Positions 32,675-41,534 are shown, counted from the first letter of the stretch. The stretch is 64,000 bases of DNA from Sideroxydans sp. (GCA_028707175.1 JAQTUV010000001.1:372001-436000); one strand, 5' to 3'. The notes: a model not told the origin generated them from the letters alone. Numbers and translations are program-made.

Positions 32675-33976
32675 TTATAACTGTGACATTAGGGGTAAGC
32701 GCAGGGTGGCAATCAATCCGCCACCGTCACGCGCGGCCAATATCAATTCGCCGTGATGTGCACGGGCGGCGCGTTCGACGATGGCTAGCCCTAAGCCAGA
32801 TCCGCTAGCGTCACTTCGCGCACTCTCAAGTCGCACGAAGGGACGCCGCACTGATTCGAGGTGTTCGTGAGGTATGCCTGCGCCACGATCAGACACCGAT
32901 AGCTCGATGTGACCTCCTGTTTGTCTAAGGTTCACGGCTATCTCGCCGTCGCCATATTTCACAGCGTTATCGAGCAGGTTGGACAGCGCGCGTTTGATTA
33001 ATGTCGGGCGTACGTTCTGGCGAGGTAAGTCGGAGAGGGCGATGCGGACATTGTGCGACTCATAACGCTGGGCGACTTCGCTCACCAATGCGGAGAGGTC
33101 TGTGGCAACGGTTTGTTCCTGCGCATCCAGCCGAGCGTAATCAAGGAACTGCTGGATGATGCCGTCCATCTGCATTACATCTGCCTCGATGTCTGCGCGC
33201 AGTGATTCATCCTTGCTCAATTCAGCGGCGATGCGCATACGGGCCAGCGGTGTGCGCAAGTCGTGCGAGATACCTGCCAATACCAAGGCACGTTCTTTGT
33301 CGTTGGTCTCTAGGTCAAAAGACATCTGGTTGAAAGCGCGCGATACCGCGAAGATCTCTTGCGTTCCCACCTCGGGAAGTGGCGTGAGGGTTTTACCTTG
33401 TCCTATCTGCAGCGCGGCTTTGGATAAGCGTTGCAAGGGGCGCGCGACTTGGCGTGCGATCAGATACGCACCAAGGAGGGCGAACAAGAATGCGACACCT
33501 CCGCCTAAGAGCACGATGCGTGACATGGGTTGTTCGATGCGTGTCCTAGGGATCGCCACCCAGAATTCATCCTGTCCGATGTGGAAACTCACCCACAAGT
33601 CATTGATGCCGTTGCGTGTCGAGGCGAAGTGAGTCTCTTTGCCTAGCTTGGCACGTACGGCTTCGGTCATCAGATGCAGTTCGGTGCTGGCTTCATCCAA
33701 TGGTGTGCTGGTGTCCGTCGTTTCGCTGATCTCGACGCGCATCCCTTCGGCTTCACGCAATTCAGCCAATAAAGCACCACGCCATTGGGGGGCGGCAGAC
33801 AAGATAGCTGCACGTGTGAGGTTGATGGTCGAGACGACGAGCTGCGCTTTCTGTTGGGCACGCGGTGCTTCAGATGCCTGCCGGAAGACCCATGCCAGCG
33901 TGACTATAGATAGCAAAATCAGCGCGGTGATGAGTAAAAATGCGCGGGTGAGCAGAGTCTTTGGGAAGAGTGTCAT
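32675..33976 (-). CDS. envZ: EnvZ/OmpB-like sensor histidine kinase
   Basis: 433 residues. TM1 at about 8-30, a periplasmic sensor of about 130 residues, TM2 near 150-172, then HAMP (ARQVARPLQRLSKAALQIGQG). The H-box is LAGISHDLRTPLARMRIAAEL, the N-box LSNLLDNAVKYGDGE, and the G-boxes are DRGAGIP and GSGLGLAIVERAARAHHG. It autophosphorylates on His and phosphorylates the regulator encoded just upstream. It overlaps the ompR-like stop by 4 bases. Beta-proteobacterial EnvZ-like kinases sense osmolarity or envelope state; the signal here is unknown. Confidence 0.88.
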   Translation of the reverse strand: MTLFPKTLLTRAFLLITALILLSIVTLAWVFRQASEAPRAQQKAQLVVSTINLTRAAILSAAPQWRGALLAELREAEGMRVEISETTDTSTPLDEASTELHLMTEAVRAKLGKETHFASTRNGINDLWVSFHIGQDEFWVAIPRTRIEQPMSRIVLLGGGVAFLFALLGAYLIARQVARPLQRLSKAALQIGQGKTLTPLPEVGTQEIFAVSRAFNQMSFDLETNDKERALVLAGISHDLRTPLARMRIAAELSKDESLRADIEADVMQMDGIIQQFLDYARLDAQEQTVATDLSALVSEVAQRYESHNVRIALSDLPRQNVRPTLIKRALSNLLDNAVKYGDGEIAVNLRQTGGHIELSVSDRGAGIPHEHLESVRRPFVRLESARSDASGSGLGLAIVERAARAHHGELILAARDGGGLIATLRLPLMSQL

Positions 33977-34692
33977 TGCTTGTTACCGTCCGGCACAAAG
34001 ACATAGCCATGTCCACGCACGGTCTGGATGAAGCGGGGGGCATCCGTGTCTGGCTCGATCAATTTTCTCAAGCGAGATATCTGCACATCGATGGCGCGGT
34101 CGAACGGTTCATGGTCGCGCCCGCGAGAAAGTTCCATCAGTTTGTCACGCGAAAGTGGATGGCGCGGATGAGTCACCAAGGCGTTGAGTAAGGCGAACTC
34201 GCCCGTGGTGAGTTGTACGCTGGTGTCACCGCGTTTCAACTCGCGTGTGGCAAGGTTCAATTCACAATCGCTGAAGCTGATACTTTTCTCTTCAAGCGCA
34301 GGTGCGCCAGCAGGCTGCCCATTCTTGCGGCGCAATACGGCGTGGATGCGTGCGACTAGTTCGCGCGGGTTAAAAGGTTTTGGCAGGTAATCGTCCGCGC
34401 CCATTTCTAAGCCCACGATGCGATCTATTTCGTCCCCCTTTGCCGTGAGCAAGATCACCGGCACATTCTCGCCTGTGCCACGTAAGCGCCGCAGGATGGA
34501 GAGACCGTCTTCCTTGGGTAACATGAGGTCGAGTATCAGCAGATGGAAACGACCGATACGTAGCGCGTTGTCCATCGCCTCTCCATCCGTCACCGCTTTG
34601 GCTTCAAAGCCTTGTTCTGTCAGATAGCGCAACAACAAGTCGCGTAAGCGCACATCGTCGTCAATGATGAGAATAGAGTGTTTGGTGTCCAT
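33973..34692 (-). CDS. ompR: OmpR-family response regulator
   Basis: About 239 residues from ATG at 34692. A receiver domain (HSILIIDDDVRLRDLLLRYL, phosphorylated Asp in LLILDLMLPKEDG, and VILLTAKG) is followed by a winged helix (ISFSDCELNLATRELKRGD... PLSRDKLMELSRGRDHEPFDRAIDVQISRLRKLIE... RFIQTVRGHGYVFVPDG). The sequence is very close to OmpR in type. An in-frame ATG at 34710 would add six residues unlike the family. Tandem TTTGTAAC-type half-sites lie in the divergent intergenic region just upstream, so it may autoregulate and control the neighbour. Confidence 0.9.
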   Translation of the reverse strand: MDTKHSILIIDDDVRLRDLLLRYLTEQGFEAKAVTDGEAMDNALRIGRFHLLILDLMLPKEDGLSILRRLRGTGENVPVILLTAKGDEIDRIVGLEMGADDYLPKPFNPRELVARIHAVLRRKNGQPAGAPALEEKSISFSDCELNLATRELKRGDTSVQLTTGEFALLNALVTHPRHPLSRDKLMELSRGRDHEPFDRAIDVQISRLRKLIEPDTDAPRFIQTVRGHGYVFVPDGNKQ

Positions 34693-34743
34693 GGCGTAAT
34701 CATAAATCATTGCGTTGCAATGACAGTGCGCTAAAGTTGGCCT

Positions 34744-34792
34744 GTTACAAACGGTTACAAAACACGGTTTGCCTTACACACTCCACTTACAA
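34744..34792. promoter_or_regulatory. Candidate OmpR-type binding repeats
   Basis: GTTACAA occurs at 34744-34750 and again at 34754-34760, exactly 10 bases apart, and related CTTACAC/CTTACAA copies lie at 34773 and 34786. On the minus strand the first two read TTTGTAACCG-TTTGTAAC, the tandem 10-base half-site spacing of OmpR boxes with their TGTAAC core. They sit between ompR (minus) and a gene for an exported Arg/Glu-rich protein (plus). Binding is inferred. Confidence 0.5.
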
Positions 34793-34857
34793 TCCAAGTC
34801 CACTATCCTCACCACGCCAATGAGGCGGATTCGGGGCAAGCCCCACAGGAGAATGAA

Positions 34858-35256
34858 ATGAATGCCATTGTTAAATCACTGATCGCCGTTGCCGTTGCTG
34901 CTTCGTTCAGCATGAATGCCATGGCGGATGATGATGAGAGAGGTTCGCGTGAACAGAGACGCGACAAGTTCGAGCAGATGCGTCCATCTGAACGCCAAGA
35001 TATGCGTCAGGAGATGCGTAGAGATCGCCATGACGTTGCACCACAAGAACGCCGTGAGATGCGTGAAAAGATGAATGATCGTTTCGAACGGATGTCGCCT
35101 CGTGAGCGCCGTGAGATGCGTGAAGAGATGCGCCATCGCAGCAGCCACGAAAGCCGTCAGGATTATGGGTATAGCAACAGAGGTAATGCGCGCATCGTTC
35201 TGGGGGGGAATGAAGGCTTGGTGATACAGCGTGTCGAATTCATGCTTGGGCTTTAA
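34858..35256 (+). CDS. Exported Arg/Glu/Met-rich repeat protein, Spy/CpxP-like composition
   Basis: 132 residues. A signal peptide (MNAIVKSLIAVAVAASFSMNAMA) is followed by highly charged repeats of the pattern 'M.P.ER.(E/D)MR(E/Q)(E/K)M' at about 40-98, then a short hydrophobic tail. The repeats are amphipathic helices full of Arg, Glu and Met. That composition and the envelope-stress neighbourhood recall small periplasmic chaperones such as Spy/CpxP, but the LTxxQ motif is absent and I recognise no family. It is divergent from an OmpR-type two-component system. Its last 17 bases overlap the convergent flavoprotein gene. Ribosome binding site CAGGAG. Confidence 0.65.
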   Translation: MNAIVKSLIAVAVAASFSMNAMADDDERGSREQRRDKFEQMRPSERQDMRQEMRRDRHDVAPQERREMREKMNDRFERMSPRERREMREEMRHRSSHESRQDYGYSNRGNARIVLGGNEGLVIQRVEFMLGL

Positions 35257-36508
35257 GCCAAGCTAACGCCCCCAAACCTGCAACACGCCCGCTGGCGAAA
35301 CAGGCTGTCAGCAAGTAGCCGCCAGTAGGTGCTTCCCAATCCAACATCTCGCCCGCGCAGAATATGCCGGGCGATTTTTTTATCATCAGATTCGCATCGA
35401 GCGAGTCGAAGGTGACTCCACCCGCACTGCTGATCGCTTCGCGCAGAGGACGTGTAGCGATGAGTTTGAGCGGCAAGGCTTTGATGGTGGCAGCGAGTAG
35501 CGAGGCATTGTTCATCTGCTCTGCACTCAAAGCTTCACGCAATAGATTCGCCTTCACGCCTTTTAATCCCAAGCGACTTTGCAGGTGGCTGGATAAGGAG
35601 CGTGAGCCACGCGGGTGCGACACTTCGGTGAGTACGCGTTGTGCTGACCAATCAGGGAGTAGATCAATGTGCAATGTGGCAGATCCTTTACTTTCGAGCT
35701 CGTCGCGCAAAGGAGCAGAAAGGGCGTAGATGAGACCGCCTTCGATGCCGTGCTCAGTGATGAGGCATTCACCTTGTTTGTGTGCATCGCCGAAACTGGC
35801 GGCAACGGATTTAAGCGGTTCGCCGACAAAACGCTCGCGGAAGTGATCGCTCCATGCGATGTCGAATCCACAATTGCTGGGACGCAGGGGAGCGATGTCG
35901 ATACCGCGTTGTTGCAGTGGTGCGACCCATGAGCCATCTGAACCGAGCTGTGGCCAACTACCGCCGCCCATAGCGAGAATGACGGCATCGGGTTTGTGGT
36001 GTTGTAGGTCGGACTTCAGTCCGACATGTCGGGTTGAAACCCGACCTACATCACTGTTGCTCACCTCAAATCTCAATGCTCCCGCCTCATCCCAGCCTAC
36101 CCAACGATGTCGCATATTGAATTGCACGCCATTCTCACGCAGGCGATGCAACCACGCACGCAGCAACGGTGCGGCCTTCATGTCTGTGGGGAATACGCGA
36201 CCTGACGTGCCGACGAAGGTCTCTACACCGAGTCCGTGTATCCATTCACGTAGCGCGAAAGGAGAGAAGGTTTGCAGCAGCGGTTCGATCTGTTCACGGC
36301 GTGAGCCATAGCGTGGCAGGAAGTCAGCTAAGGGTTCGGAGTGTGTGATGTTCATGCCGCCTTTCCCAGCCATCAAGAACTTGCGGCCCACACTCGGCAT
36401 CGCGTCATATACATCGACGTGAATACCTGATTGAGACAACACTTCGGCAGCCATCAAACCGGCGGGGCCGCCACCAATGATGGCAACGGTTTTCTGTGGC
36501 GCGCTCAA
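35240..36508 (-). CDS. BaiN/HI0933-like NAD(P)/FAD-dependent oxidoreductase
   Basis: 422 residues. The N-terminal FAD Rossmann motif is VAIIGGGPAGLMAAEVLSQSG, followed by the family signature VGRKFLMAGKGGMNITHSEP. Then come LAMGGGSWPQLGSDG in the middle and FCAGEMLDWEAPTGGYLLTACFASGRVAG at the end. It belongs to the YhiN/HI0933/TIGR03862 group of uncharacterised flavoproteins. Start is TTG at 36508, overlapping the hemerythrin stop (TTGA), so the two are co-translated. At about residues 153-168 the coding sequence includes a translated palindromic repeat (36003-36050) that most homologues would lack. The protein is otherwise intact. Confidence 0.85.
   Translation of the reverse strand: MSAPQKTVAIIGGGPAGLMAAEVLSQSGIHVDVYDAMPSVGRKFLMAGKGGMNITHSEPLADFLPRYGSRREQIEPLLQTFSPFALREWIHGLGVETFVGTSGRVFPTDMKAAPLLRAWLHRLRENGVQFNMRHRWVGWDEAGALRFEVSNSDVGRVSTRHVGLKSDLQHHKPDAVILAMGGGSWPQLGSDGSWVAPLQQRGIDIAPLRPSNCGFDIAWSDHFRERFVGEPLKSVAASFGDAHKQGECLITEHGIEGGLIYALSAPLRDELESKGSATLHIDLLPDWSAQRVLTEVSHPRGSRSLSSHLQSRLGLKGVKANLLREALSAEQMNNASLLAATIKALPLKLIATRPLREAISSAGGVTFDSLDANLMIKKSPGIFCAGEMLDWEAPTGGYLLTACFASGRVAGLGALAWLKAQA
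36003..36050. repeat. REP-like palindromic repeat inserted in frame in the BaiN-like gene
   Basis: TGTAGGTCGGACTTCAGTCC at the left and its inverted copy GGGTTGAAACCCGACCTACA at the right enclose a 6- to 8-base centre. It is the same family as 8087-8148 in mutS. It adds about 16 codons on the minus strand with no stop. Confidence 0.85.
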
Positions 36509-37032
36509 ATGACGACTCCGCGTCGTGATGCCATGTTGCGTCCAATGGCTTGCAGTTGTTCGGCATTCAGCAAGGTCTGCGCCAACGGTAGCAACGTCCC
36601 ATTCTCTGTTTCGATGTGTGTCGCATACACGTCGATGAAGTGTTGGGCGACATGTTTATCAAGTGCTGTCTGGTGATCCTCGGCGATAGCCTGTAGCAAT
36701 GGCCGCAAGTTGTTCCATGCCGCTTCCATGCGCTGGTGTTCCTGCAACAAACGCGTGATGAGCGCTGTCACCGTTTGATCGTGTGTCGCGATGAGTCGGG
36801 GGAATAGATCGCGTTCTTCATCTTGATGGTGATGCTGACCGGCCGTGTCGAAATAGTGCAGGATGGCGCGCGCAGCTTGTACGGCCTGTTCGTCACATCC
36901 TTGCTTCGACAGGTGTTCTCCCAATCGGGTGAGTGTGACGCATTGCGCTTCTATCCGACCGTGACACGCGCGTAGCATCTCCAGAGGGTCGTCGAAGGTG
37001 GGGGCAGCAGTACTACCGATCAAAGAGTTCAT
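36505..37032 (-). CDS. Hemerythrin HHE-domain protein
   Basis: 175 residues, four-helix bundle. Iron-ligand histidines and acids: CHGRIEAQC in helix 1, HHHQDEERDLFPRL in helix 2, EHQRMEAAW in helix 3, and VAQHFIDVYATHIETENGTLLPLA in helix 4. Two HHE half-repeats (H...H.xxE) are present. Such non-haem di-iron proteins bind O2 or NO or take part in iron and oxidative stress handling. Its stop overlaps the BaiN-like start, tying a di-iron protein to a flavoprotein of unknown function. Confidence 0.88.
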   Translation of the reverse strand: MNSLIGSTAAPTFDDPLEMLRACHGRIEAQCVTLTRLGEHLSKQGCDEQAVQAARAILHYFDTAGQHHHQDEERDLFPRLIATHDQTVTALITRLLQEHQRMEAAWNNLRPLLQAIAEDHQTALDKHVAQHFIDVYATHIETENGTLLPLAQTLLNAEQLQAIGRNMASRRGVVI

Positions 37033-37096
37033 CGCGGAAATTCACAAAGTGAGTGGAGCAACTTCGTAAGAAGAATAGGGTGAATGGACTTCAGCA

Positions 37097-37801
37097 TCAT
37101 TTCTTAAGTTCGCTATCTAGTCGAGCTTGCGCATGTGCCTGCGCCTTGTCGTAGATGAGGGAAAGATCGGCTGCGCTCACGTCGATCACGCTGTCCATCT
37201 GTTCCAACGCCCATTGGATGTCTGCTTGTTCAGGTAGGACTCTAGGTTCTGGTCTTTGGGGGATAGGAGATGCGGAGCGGGCGGGATAACTTCTGCCGGG
37301 CAAGAGGTTGTTGATGACCAAGGCTAGCGACAAAGAGATGAGCGTATTAGCGATGATGATTACGGCTACCCATTGCCAGCCCATCTCGTGAAATTGTTCT
37401 GCAGCCAATACCAGTGTCAATGCGGTGGCGGCTCCGGGAGGATGTAAGCAATTCAAGAAGTGCATCAGGAATATGGCAATACCAACAGCTATTCCGGCCG
37501 CCAAGACCTGATCAGGAATAAGAAGGCTACATGTCCAGCCTGCGAGGGCAGAGAAGAGATGTCCGCCGACCAGATTCCATGGTTGAGAGAATGGAGTATG
37601 TGGGGCGGCGAACAGCAATACGGCAGATGCCGCCATCGAAGCTAACAACATTAAAGGATAGTTTGGCTGTGGGGAGGCGTAGAGCACCCATGCCAGTAGC
37701 ATGATGGCGACACCGCCCGCGATGCCGCTACGGACTTTTTCCATGGGGGATGCGGTTGTGGATAGGGGTTTGAACGCCCTGAGGAAGTCGAAAAAGGTCA
37801 T
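37097..37801 (-). CDS. HPP family membrane protein
   Basis: 234 residues from ATG at 37801, which has CAGGATTAAC upstream; the longer open frame reaching 37975 would run into the divergent helicase gene. The protein has five hydrophobic helices with the HPP-type features: GGVAIMLLAWVLYASPQPNYPLMLLASMAASAVLLF, TPFSQPWNLVGGHLFSALAGW, and the name-giving block FLNCLHPPGAATALTLVLAAE. HPP proteins are implicated in nitrite transport in some bacteria and chloroplasts; the role here is not shown. The C-terminal 50 residues are soluble and charged. Confidence 0.88.
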   Translation of the reverse strand: MTFFDFLRAFKPLSTTASPMEKVRSGIAGGVAIMLLAWVLYASPQPNYPLMLLASMAASAVLLFAAPHTPFSQPWNLVGGHLFSALAGWTCSLLIPDQVLAAGIAVGIAIFLMHFLNCLHPPGAATALTLVLAAEQFHEMGWQWVAVIIIANTLISLSLALVINNLLPGRSYPARSASPIPQRPEPRVLPEQADIQWALEQMDSVIDVSAADLSLIYDKAQAHAQARLDSELKK

Positions 37802-37916
37802 TGTTAATCCTGAAAACAGGGGGTGTGCCGCAGACGGGGCGATTATAGGGGTAAGTCTGAGGTGCGGCGTATAATGCGACCACTTTGAATGAAGCCCTAA
37901 CCAAGAGAACACTACA

Positions 37917-39311
37917 TTGAATACAGTCAGTTTTGCCGACCTGAAGCTTGCCCCGCAGATACTCAAGGCACTCACCGAGTCTGGTTACACCACACCCACC
38001 CCCATCCAAGCACAAGCTATTCCATTGGTGCTGGAGGGTAACGACCTGATGGCGGGCGCGCAGACGGGCACGGGCAAGACGGCCGCTTTCGCATTGCCTC
38101 TGCTGCAAAAATTGTTACCACACGCCAGCCCGAGCACCTCTCCGGCGAAACATCCGGTGCGTGCGCTTATCCTTGTCCCCACGCGTGAGTTGGCGGTGCA
38201 GGTGGAGGAGAGCGTCAAGGCTTACGCAAAGTACACGCACCTGCGTTCTTTGGTGGTGTACGGCGGGGTGGATATCAAGACGCAAACGCCGCATCTGAAG
38301 ACAGGTGTAGAGATCTTGGTGGCGACACCGGGACGTTTGCTCGACCACATCGAACAAAAGTCCGTGTTATTGAATACCGTGCAAGTGTTGGTGTTGGACG
38401 AAGCGGATCGTATGTTGGACATGGGCTTCATGCCTGCATTGAAACGCATCCTAGCCTTGTTGCCTCGTCAGCGTCAGAGCTTGATGTTCTCTGCGACGTT
38501 CTCTGAAGAGATCAAGAAGCTGTCGGAAGAGTTCATGAACTATCCGACCCTGATCGAAGTGGCACGTAGCAATGCCACCTCTGACAACATCACACAAAAA
38601 GTCTACTTGGTCGCGAGCGAAGACAAGCATCAATTGTTGGCGAAGCTTTTGAAAGGTGAGGATGCCAAGCAAGTCATCGTGTTCACCAAGACCAAACTTA
38701 CGGCCAGTCGTTTGGCGCGTCAGCTTCAACACGAAGGGGTTTCTGCCGATGCGATCCACGGTGATAAGAGCCAGCTAGAACGTATGCAAGCTTTGGATTC
38801 ATTCAAGCAAGGTAAGGTTAGCGTGTTGATCGCCACTGATGTGGCAGCGCGCGGGCTGGATATCGACCATCTGCCCATGGTCATCAATTATGAGATACCA
38901 CATGCGGCCGAGGATTACGTGCACCGCATCGGACGTACCGGCCGTGCTGGCGCGAGTGGTACAGCGATCTCATTGGTGTCGCCAGAAGAAGAGAGATATC
39001 TGGTCGATATCGAGAAGCTGATTAAAAAAGAAATAAAAAAAGAGCGCGCGGAATTACCTATTGCTAGAGCATCGCGTGAGATTTCACCGCCACGCGCTTC
39101 GCAAGAAGTTCGACGAGCAGGTGGGGAGCCGCATGAAGCGCGCGGCTACCACGCCCCCGTAGCAAAAAAGCACAACCATGATCCGTGGTTCGATAAGCCC
39201 TATGTGCCCAATATGGGCGAGCCGGCAGCGCCGCTCAAAAAGCCAGATGAAGCTGTGGCTACGCTTAAACCTAAAGCGGCCATTCCCGCACTTTTTCGAC
39301 GCCAAAGTTAG
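37917..39311 (+). CDS. rhlE: DEAD-box RNA helicase, RhlE-like
   Basis: 464 residues. ATP-dependent RNA helicase core: Q-motif FADLKLAPQILKAL...TPTPIQAQAIP, motif I AQTGTGKTAA, motif II VLDEADRMLDMGF, motif III FSATF, and motif VI HRIGRTGRAG. The C-terminal 90 residues are basic, with an RASREISPPRASQEVRR stretch and no RGG repeat. Start is TTG at 37917. A TATAAT hexamer at 37870-37875 is a plausible -10. RhlE-type helicases help ribosome assembly and RNA turnover. A second DEAD-box gene lies at 45451. Confidence 0.9.
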   Translation: MNTVSFADLKLAPQILKALTESGYTTPTPIQAQAIPLVLEGNDLMAGAQTGTGKTAAFALPLLQKLLPHASPSTSPAKHPVRALILVPTRELAVQVEESVKAYAKYTHLRSLVVYGGVDIKTQTPHLKTGVEILVATPGRLLDHIEQKSVLLNTVQVLVLDEADRMLDMGFMPALKRILALLPRQRQSLMFSATFSEEIKKLSEEFMNYPTLIEVARSNATSDNITQKVYLVASEDKHQLLAKLLKGEDAKQVIVFTKTKLTASRLARQLQHEGVSADAIHGDKSQLERMQALDSFKQGKVSVLIATDVAARGLDIDHLPMVINYEIPHAAEDYVHRIGRTGRAGASGTAISLVSPEEERYLVDIEKLIKKEIKKERAELPIARASREISPPRASQEVRRAGGEPHEARGYHAPVAKKHNHDPWFDKPYVPNMGEPAAPLKKPDEAVATLKPKAAIPALFRRQS

Positions 39312-39513
39312 CGACTATTGCCCAGTAGCCCTATAACGCAAGGCTGGGTGGTTATGGAGGTTCGTTAGCTGCGTGAAATATTTGAGCGAGCCATTTTATT
39401 TTTGGGGATGTCGCGGACTTGAATTTGCGCGAACTCACAGTGATTTTTTTTGCCATCCAGAGCACAATGGCAATGGGTATTTCCTTACTATTTTTTAGGC
39501 ATTTTTTGCTGAT

Positions 39514-41019
39514 ATGTTATCTACTCGTTCAAGCGGTATCTTGCTACATCCCACATCACTTCCTGGTCAATTTGGTTCTGGTGATTTTGGTGAAAATGCG
39601 TATAGGTTTGTTGATTGGCTAGTTAGTGCTGGGCAAACCTACTGGCAAATGCTTCCTTTGGGGGAAGTTGGCCCAGGAAATTCACCTTACATGAGCAGCT
39701 CTGCTTTTGCAGGGAATATCTTATTAATCGATTTGGAAGAGTTGGAGCGCAAAGGCTGGTTGAAACCTGAGGATTTAATCCCCCATCCAGGATTTCAAGC
39801 AGAGCGTATGGATTACGCGCTGGCTCAGCCATACAGAGAGGAACGATTACGCCGAGCCGCTAAATATTTTTTTATGTCGGCTAAAGGGGTTGAACATCTG
39901 GACTATCTCGAGTTTTGCGAGAAAGAGAAGTTATGGCTGGATGATTACGCACTGTTTAAGTCTATTAGGCAAGCACAGAATTTTAAGGAATGGAGTTCGT
40001 GGCCTGCTGACTTGGTTAGGCGCGAAACGAGTGCTTTAACGTTGGCTAGAAATGAGTTGGCTAACGAGTTAGATTTTTGGAAATTTAGTCAGTGGTGTTT
40101 TTATCGGCAGTGGTTTGATTTGAAGAAATACGCTAATGAAAAAGGTGTCCAGCTTATCGGGGATGTGCCTATTTTTGTTGCTTATGACAGCGCGGACGTC
40201 TGGTCAAATCAGGCACTTTTTGAACTTGATACCGCAGGCCGCCCTACTTTGGTAGCAGGCGTGCCGCCAGATTACTTTAGTGAAACTGGGCAGCTGTGGG
40301 GAAATCCGTTATATCGGTGGAATGTTCATGAGGACTCCGGTTATGCGTGGTGGATCGCTAGATTGCGTTACGCTTTGCACAGCTTTGATAAAGTACGGAT
40401 AGACCACTTCCGAGGCTTCGCTAATTATTGGGCTGTGCCAGCAAATGCAACTACTGCAATTAATGGTGTGTGGATGCCGGGGCCAGGAGAGAAGCTATTT
40501 TCTGCATTTCAAAATGCATTCGGTACTGAGTTGCCAATTATCGCTGAAGACTTGGGATTGATTACTCCGGATGTGATCGAACTACGAGATCAATTTAATT
40601 TGCCCGGAATGCGTATATTGCAGTTTGCATTTGGCGAAGATGAAAGCAATTATTTCCTCCCACATCACTATGTTGCCAATGCTGTAGCTTATACAGGGAC
40701 CCACGATAATGATACGAGTGTCGGATGGTGGAACAGTGCCAAGGAACACGAAAAGTCATTTGCGCAGCGTTATTTAGGGTGTGATTGTCACGAAATTAAT
40801 TGGCAATTCATAAAAGCACTTTCTGTGTCTGCTGCAAATACGGTGTTATATCCGTTACAAGATGTCATGGGCTTGGGAGGGCAGCATCGCATGAACTTTC
40901 CTGGGACCGCAGTTGGGAATTGGGAGTGGAGATTTGATTGGGCGGCACTGAATGATGGTAGCGCTGAGAAACTGGCAAAATTTGCTACATTACATAGCCG
41001 AAATCCAAGGACTATTTGA
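39514..41019 (+). CDS. malQ: 4-alpha-glucanotransferase (amylomaltase)
   Basis: 501 residues, normal for GH77. It opens with SSGILLHPTSLPGQFGSGDFGENAYRFVDWL, diagnostic for the family. The catalytic nucleophile Asp is in VRIDHFRGFANYW, the acid/base Glu in PIIAEDLGLITPDV and the third Asp in YTGTHDNDTSVGW. It moves alpha-1,4-glucan segments between acceptors in glycogen or maltodextrin metabolism. No glycogen gene is adjacent. The gene is more AT-rich than its neighbours, which hints at separate origin. Confidence 0.93.
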   Translation: MLSTRSSGILLHPTSLPGQFGSGDFGENAYRFVDWLVSAGQTYWQMLPLGEVGPGNSPYMSSSAFAGNILLIDLEELERKGWLKPEDLIPHPGFQAERMDYALAQPYREERLRRAAKYFFMSAKGVEHLDYLEFCEKEKLWLDDYALFKSIRQAQNFKEWSSWPADLVRRETSALTLARNELANELDFWKFSQWCFYRQWFDLKKYANEKGVQLIGDVPIFVAYDSADVWSNQALFELDTAGRPTLVAGVPPDYFSETGQLWGNPLYRWNVHEDSGYAWWIARLRYALHSFDKVRIDHFRGFANYWAVPANATTAINGVWMPGPGEKLFSAFQNAFGTELPIIAEDLGLITPDVIELRDQFNLPGMRILQFAFGEDESNYFLPHHYVANAVAYTGTHDNDTSVGWWNSAKEHEKSFAQRYLGCDCHEINWQFIKALSVSAANTVLYPLQDVMGLGGQHRMNFPGTAVGNWEWRFDWAALNDGSAEKLAKFATLHSRNPRTI

Positions 41020-41036
41020 TTTCAAGGCTTGAATGT

Positions 41037-41069
41037 AAAAAGGGTTGAATTTTTAATTCAACCCTTTTT
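41037..41069. terminator. Bidirectional terminator between malQ and hupB
   Basis: AAAAAGGGTTGAAT (41037-41050) pairs perfectly with ATTCAACCCTTTTT (41056-41069) around a short T-rich loop. T-runs on both outer sides suit termination of both convergent genes. Confidence 0.88.
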
Positions 41070-41120
41070 ATTATTCCGCAGTATTAATGCAAACTGGTGT
41101 TTGCATAAATTCCAACTGAA

Positions 41121-41405
41121 TTATTTCTTAACGCCATTCACAGCAGACTTCAATGTCGCGCCAGCTTTGAATGCAGGAGCTTTGGATGCTTTGATCTTCA
41201 GTTCTGCGCCAGTAGCTGGATTACGGCCTGTGCGGGCGGCGCGTTTACGAACTTCGAATGTACCGAAGCCAACCAATGCTACGTTGTCACCCTTCTTCAG
41301 AGTAGCGGTGATGATTTCGATCAGAGCTGCGATGTTGCGGTCAGCATCAGCCTTGCTGCTACCAGTTTTAGTAGATAGTGCGTCGATCAGTTCTTTGCGG
41401 TTCAT
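41121..41405 (-). CDS. hupB: DNA-binding protein HU
   Basis: 94 residues from ATG at 41405 with AAGGAGAAACGC directly upstream; the longer frame to 41480 is not needed. It starts MNRKELIDALSTKTGSSKADA and has the HU/IHF arm region VALVGFGTFEVRKRAARTGRNPATGAELKIKASKAPAFKAG with the NPATG arm tip. HU is a small nucleoid protein that bends DNA without sequence preference. It is transcribed away from the tRNA genes. Confidence 0.95.
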   Translation of the reverse strand: MNRKELIDALSTKTGSSKADADRNIAALIEIITATLKKGDNVALVGFGTFEVRKRAARTGRNPATGAELKIKASKAPAFKAGATLKSAVNGVKK

Positions 41406-41534
41406 GCGTTTCTCCTTATATAAGTTTGGGGTTGAATCAACTCCGGCGCAGATTGTTCTAGATATTCTGAAGTTTTGCAATAGAAAAAAACAGCTATACC
41501 TGCAAAAAAGATTGATTTAGGTGGGTTGTAGGGG

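Noticed and set aside
37802..37975. N-terminal extension of the HPP protein
   Set aside because: The longer frame would overlap the helicase start and promoter; ATG at 37801 with its own ribosome binding site gives the family's normal beginning.
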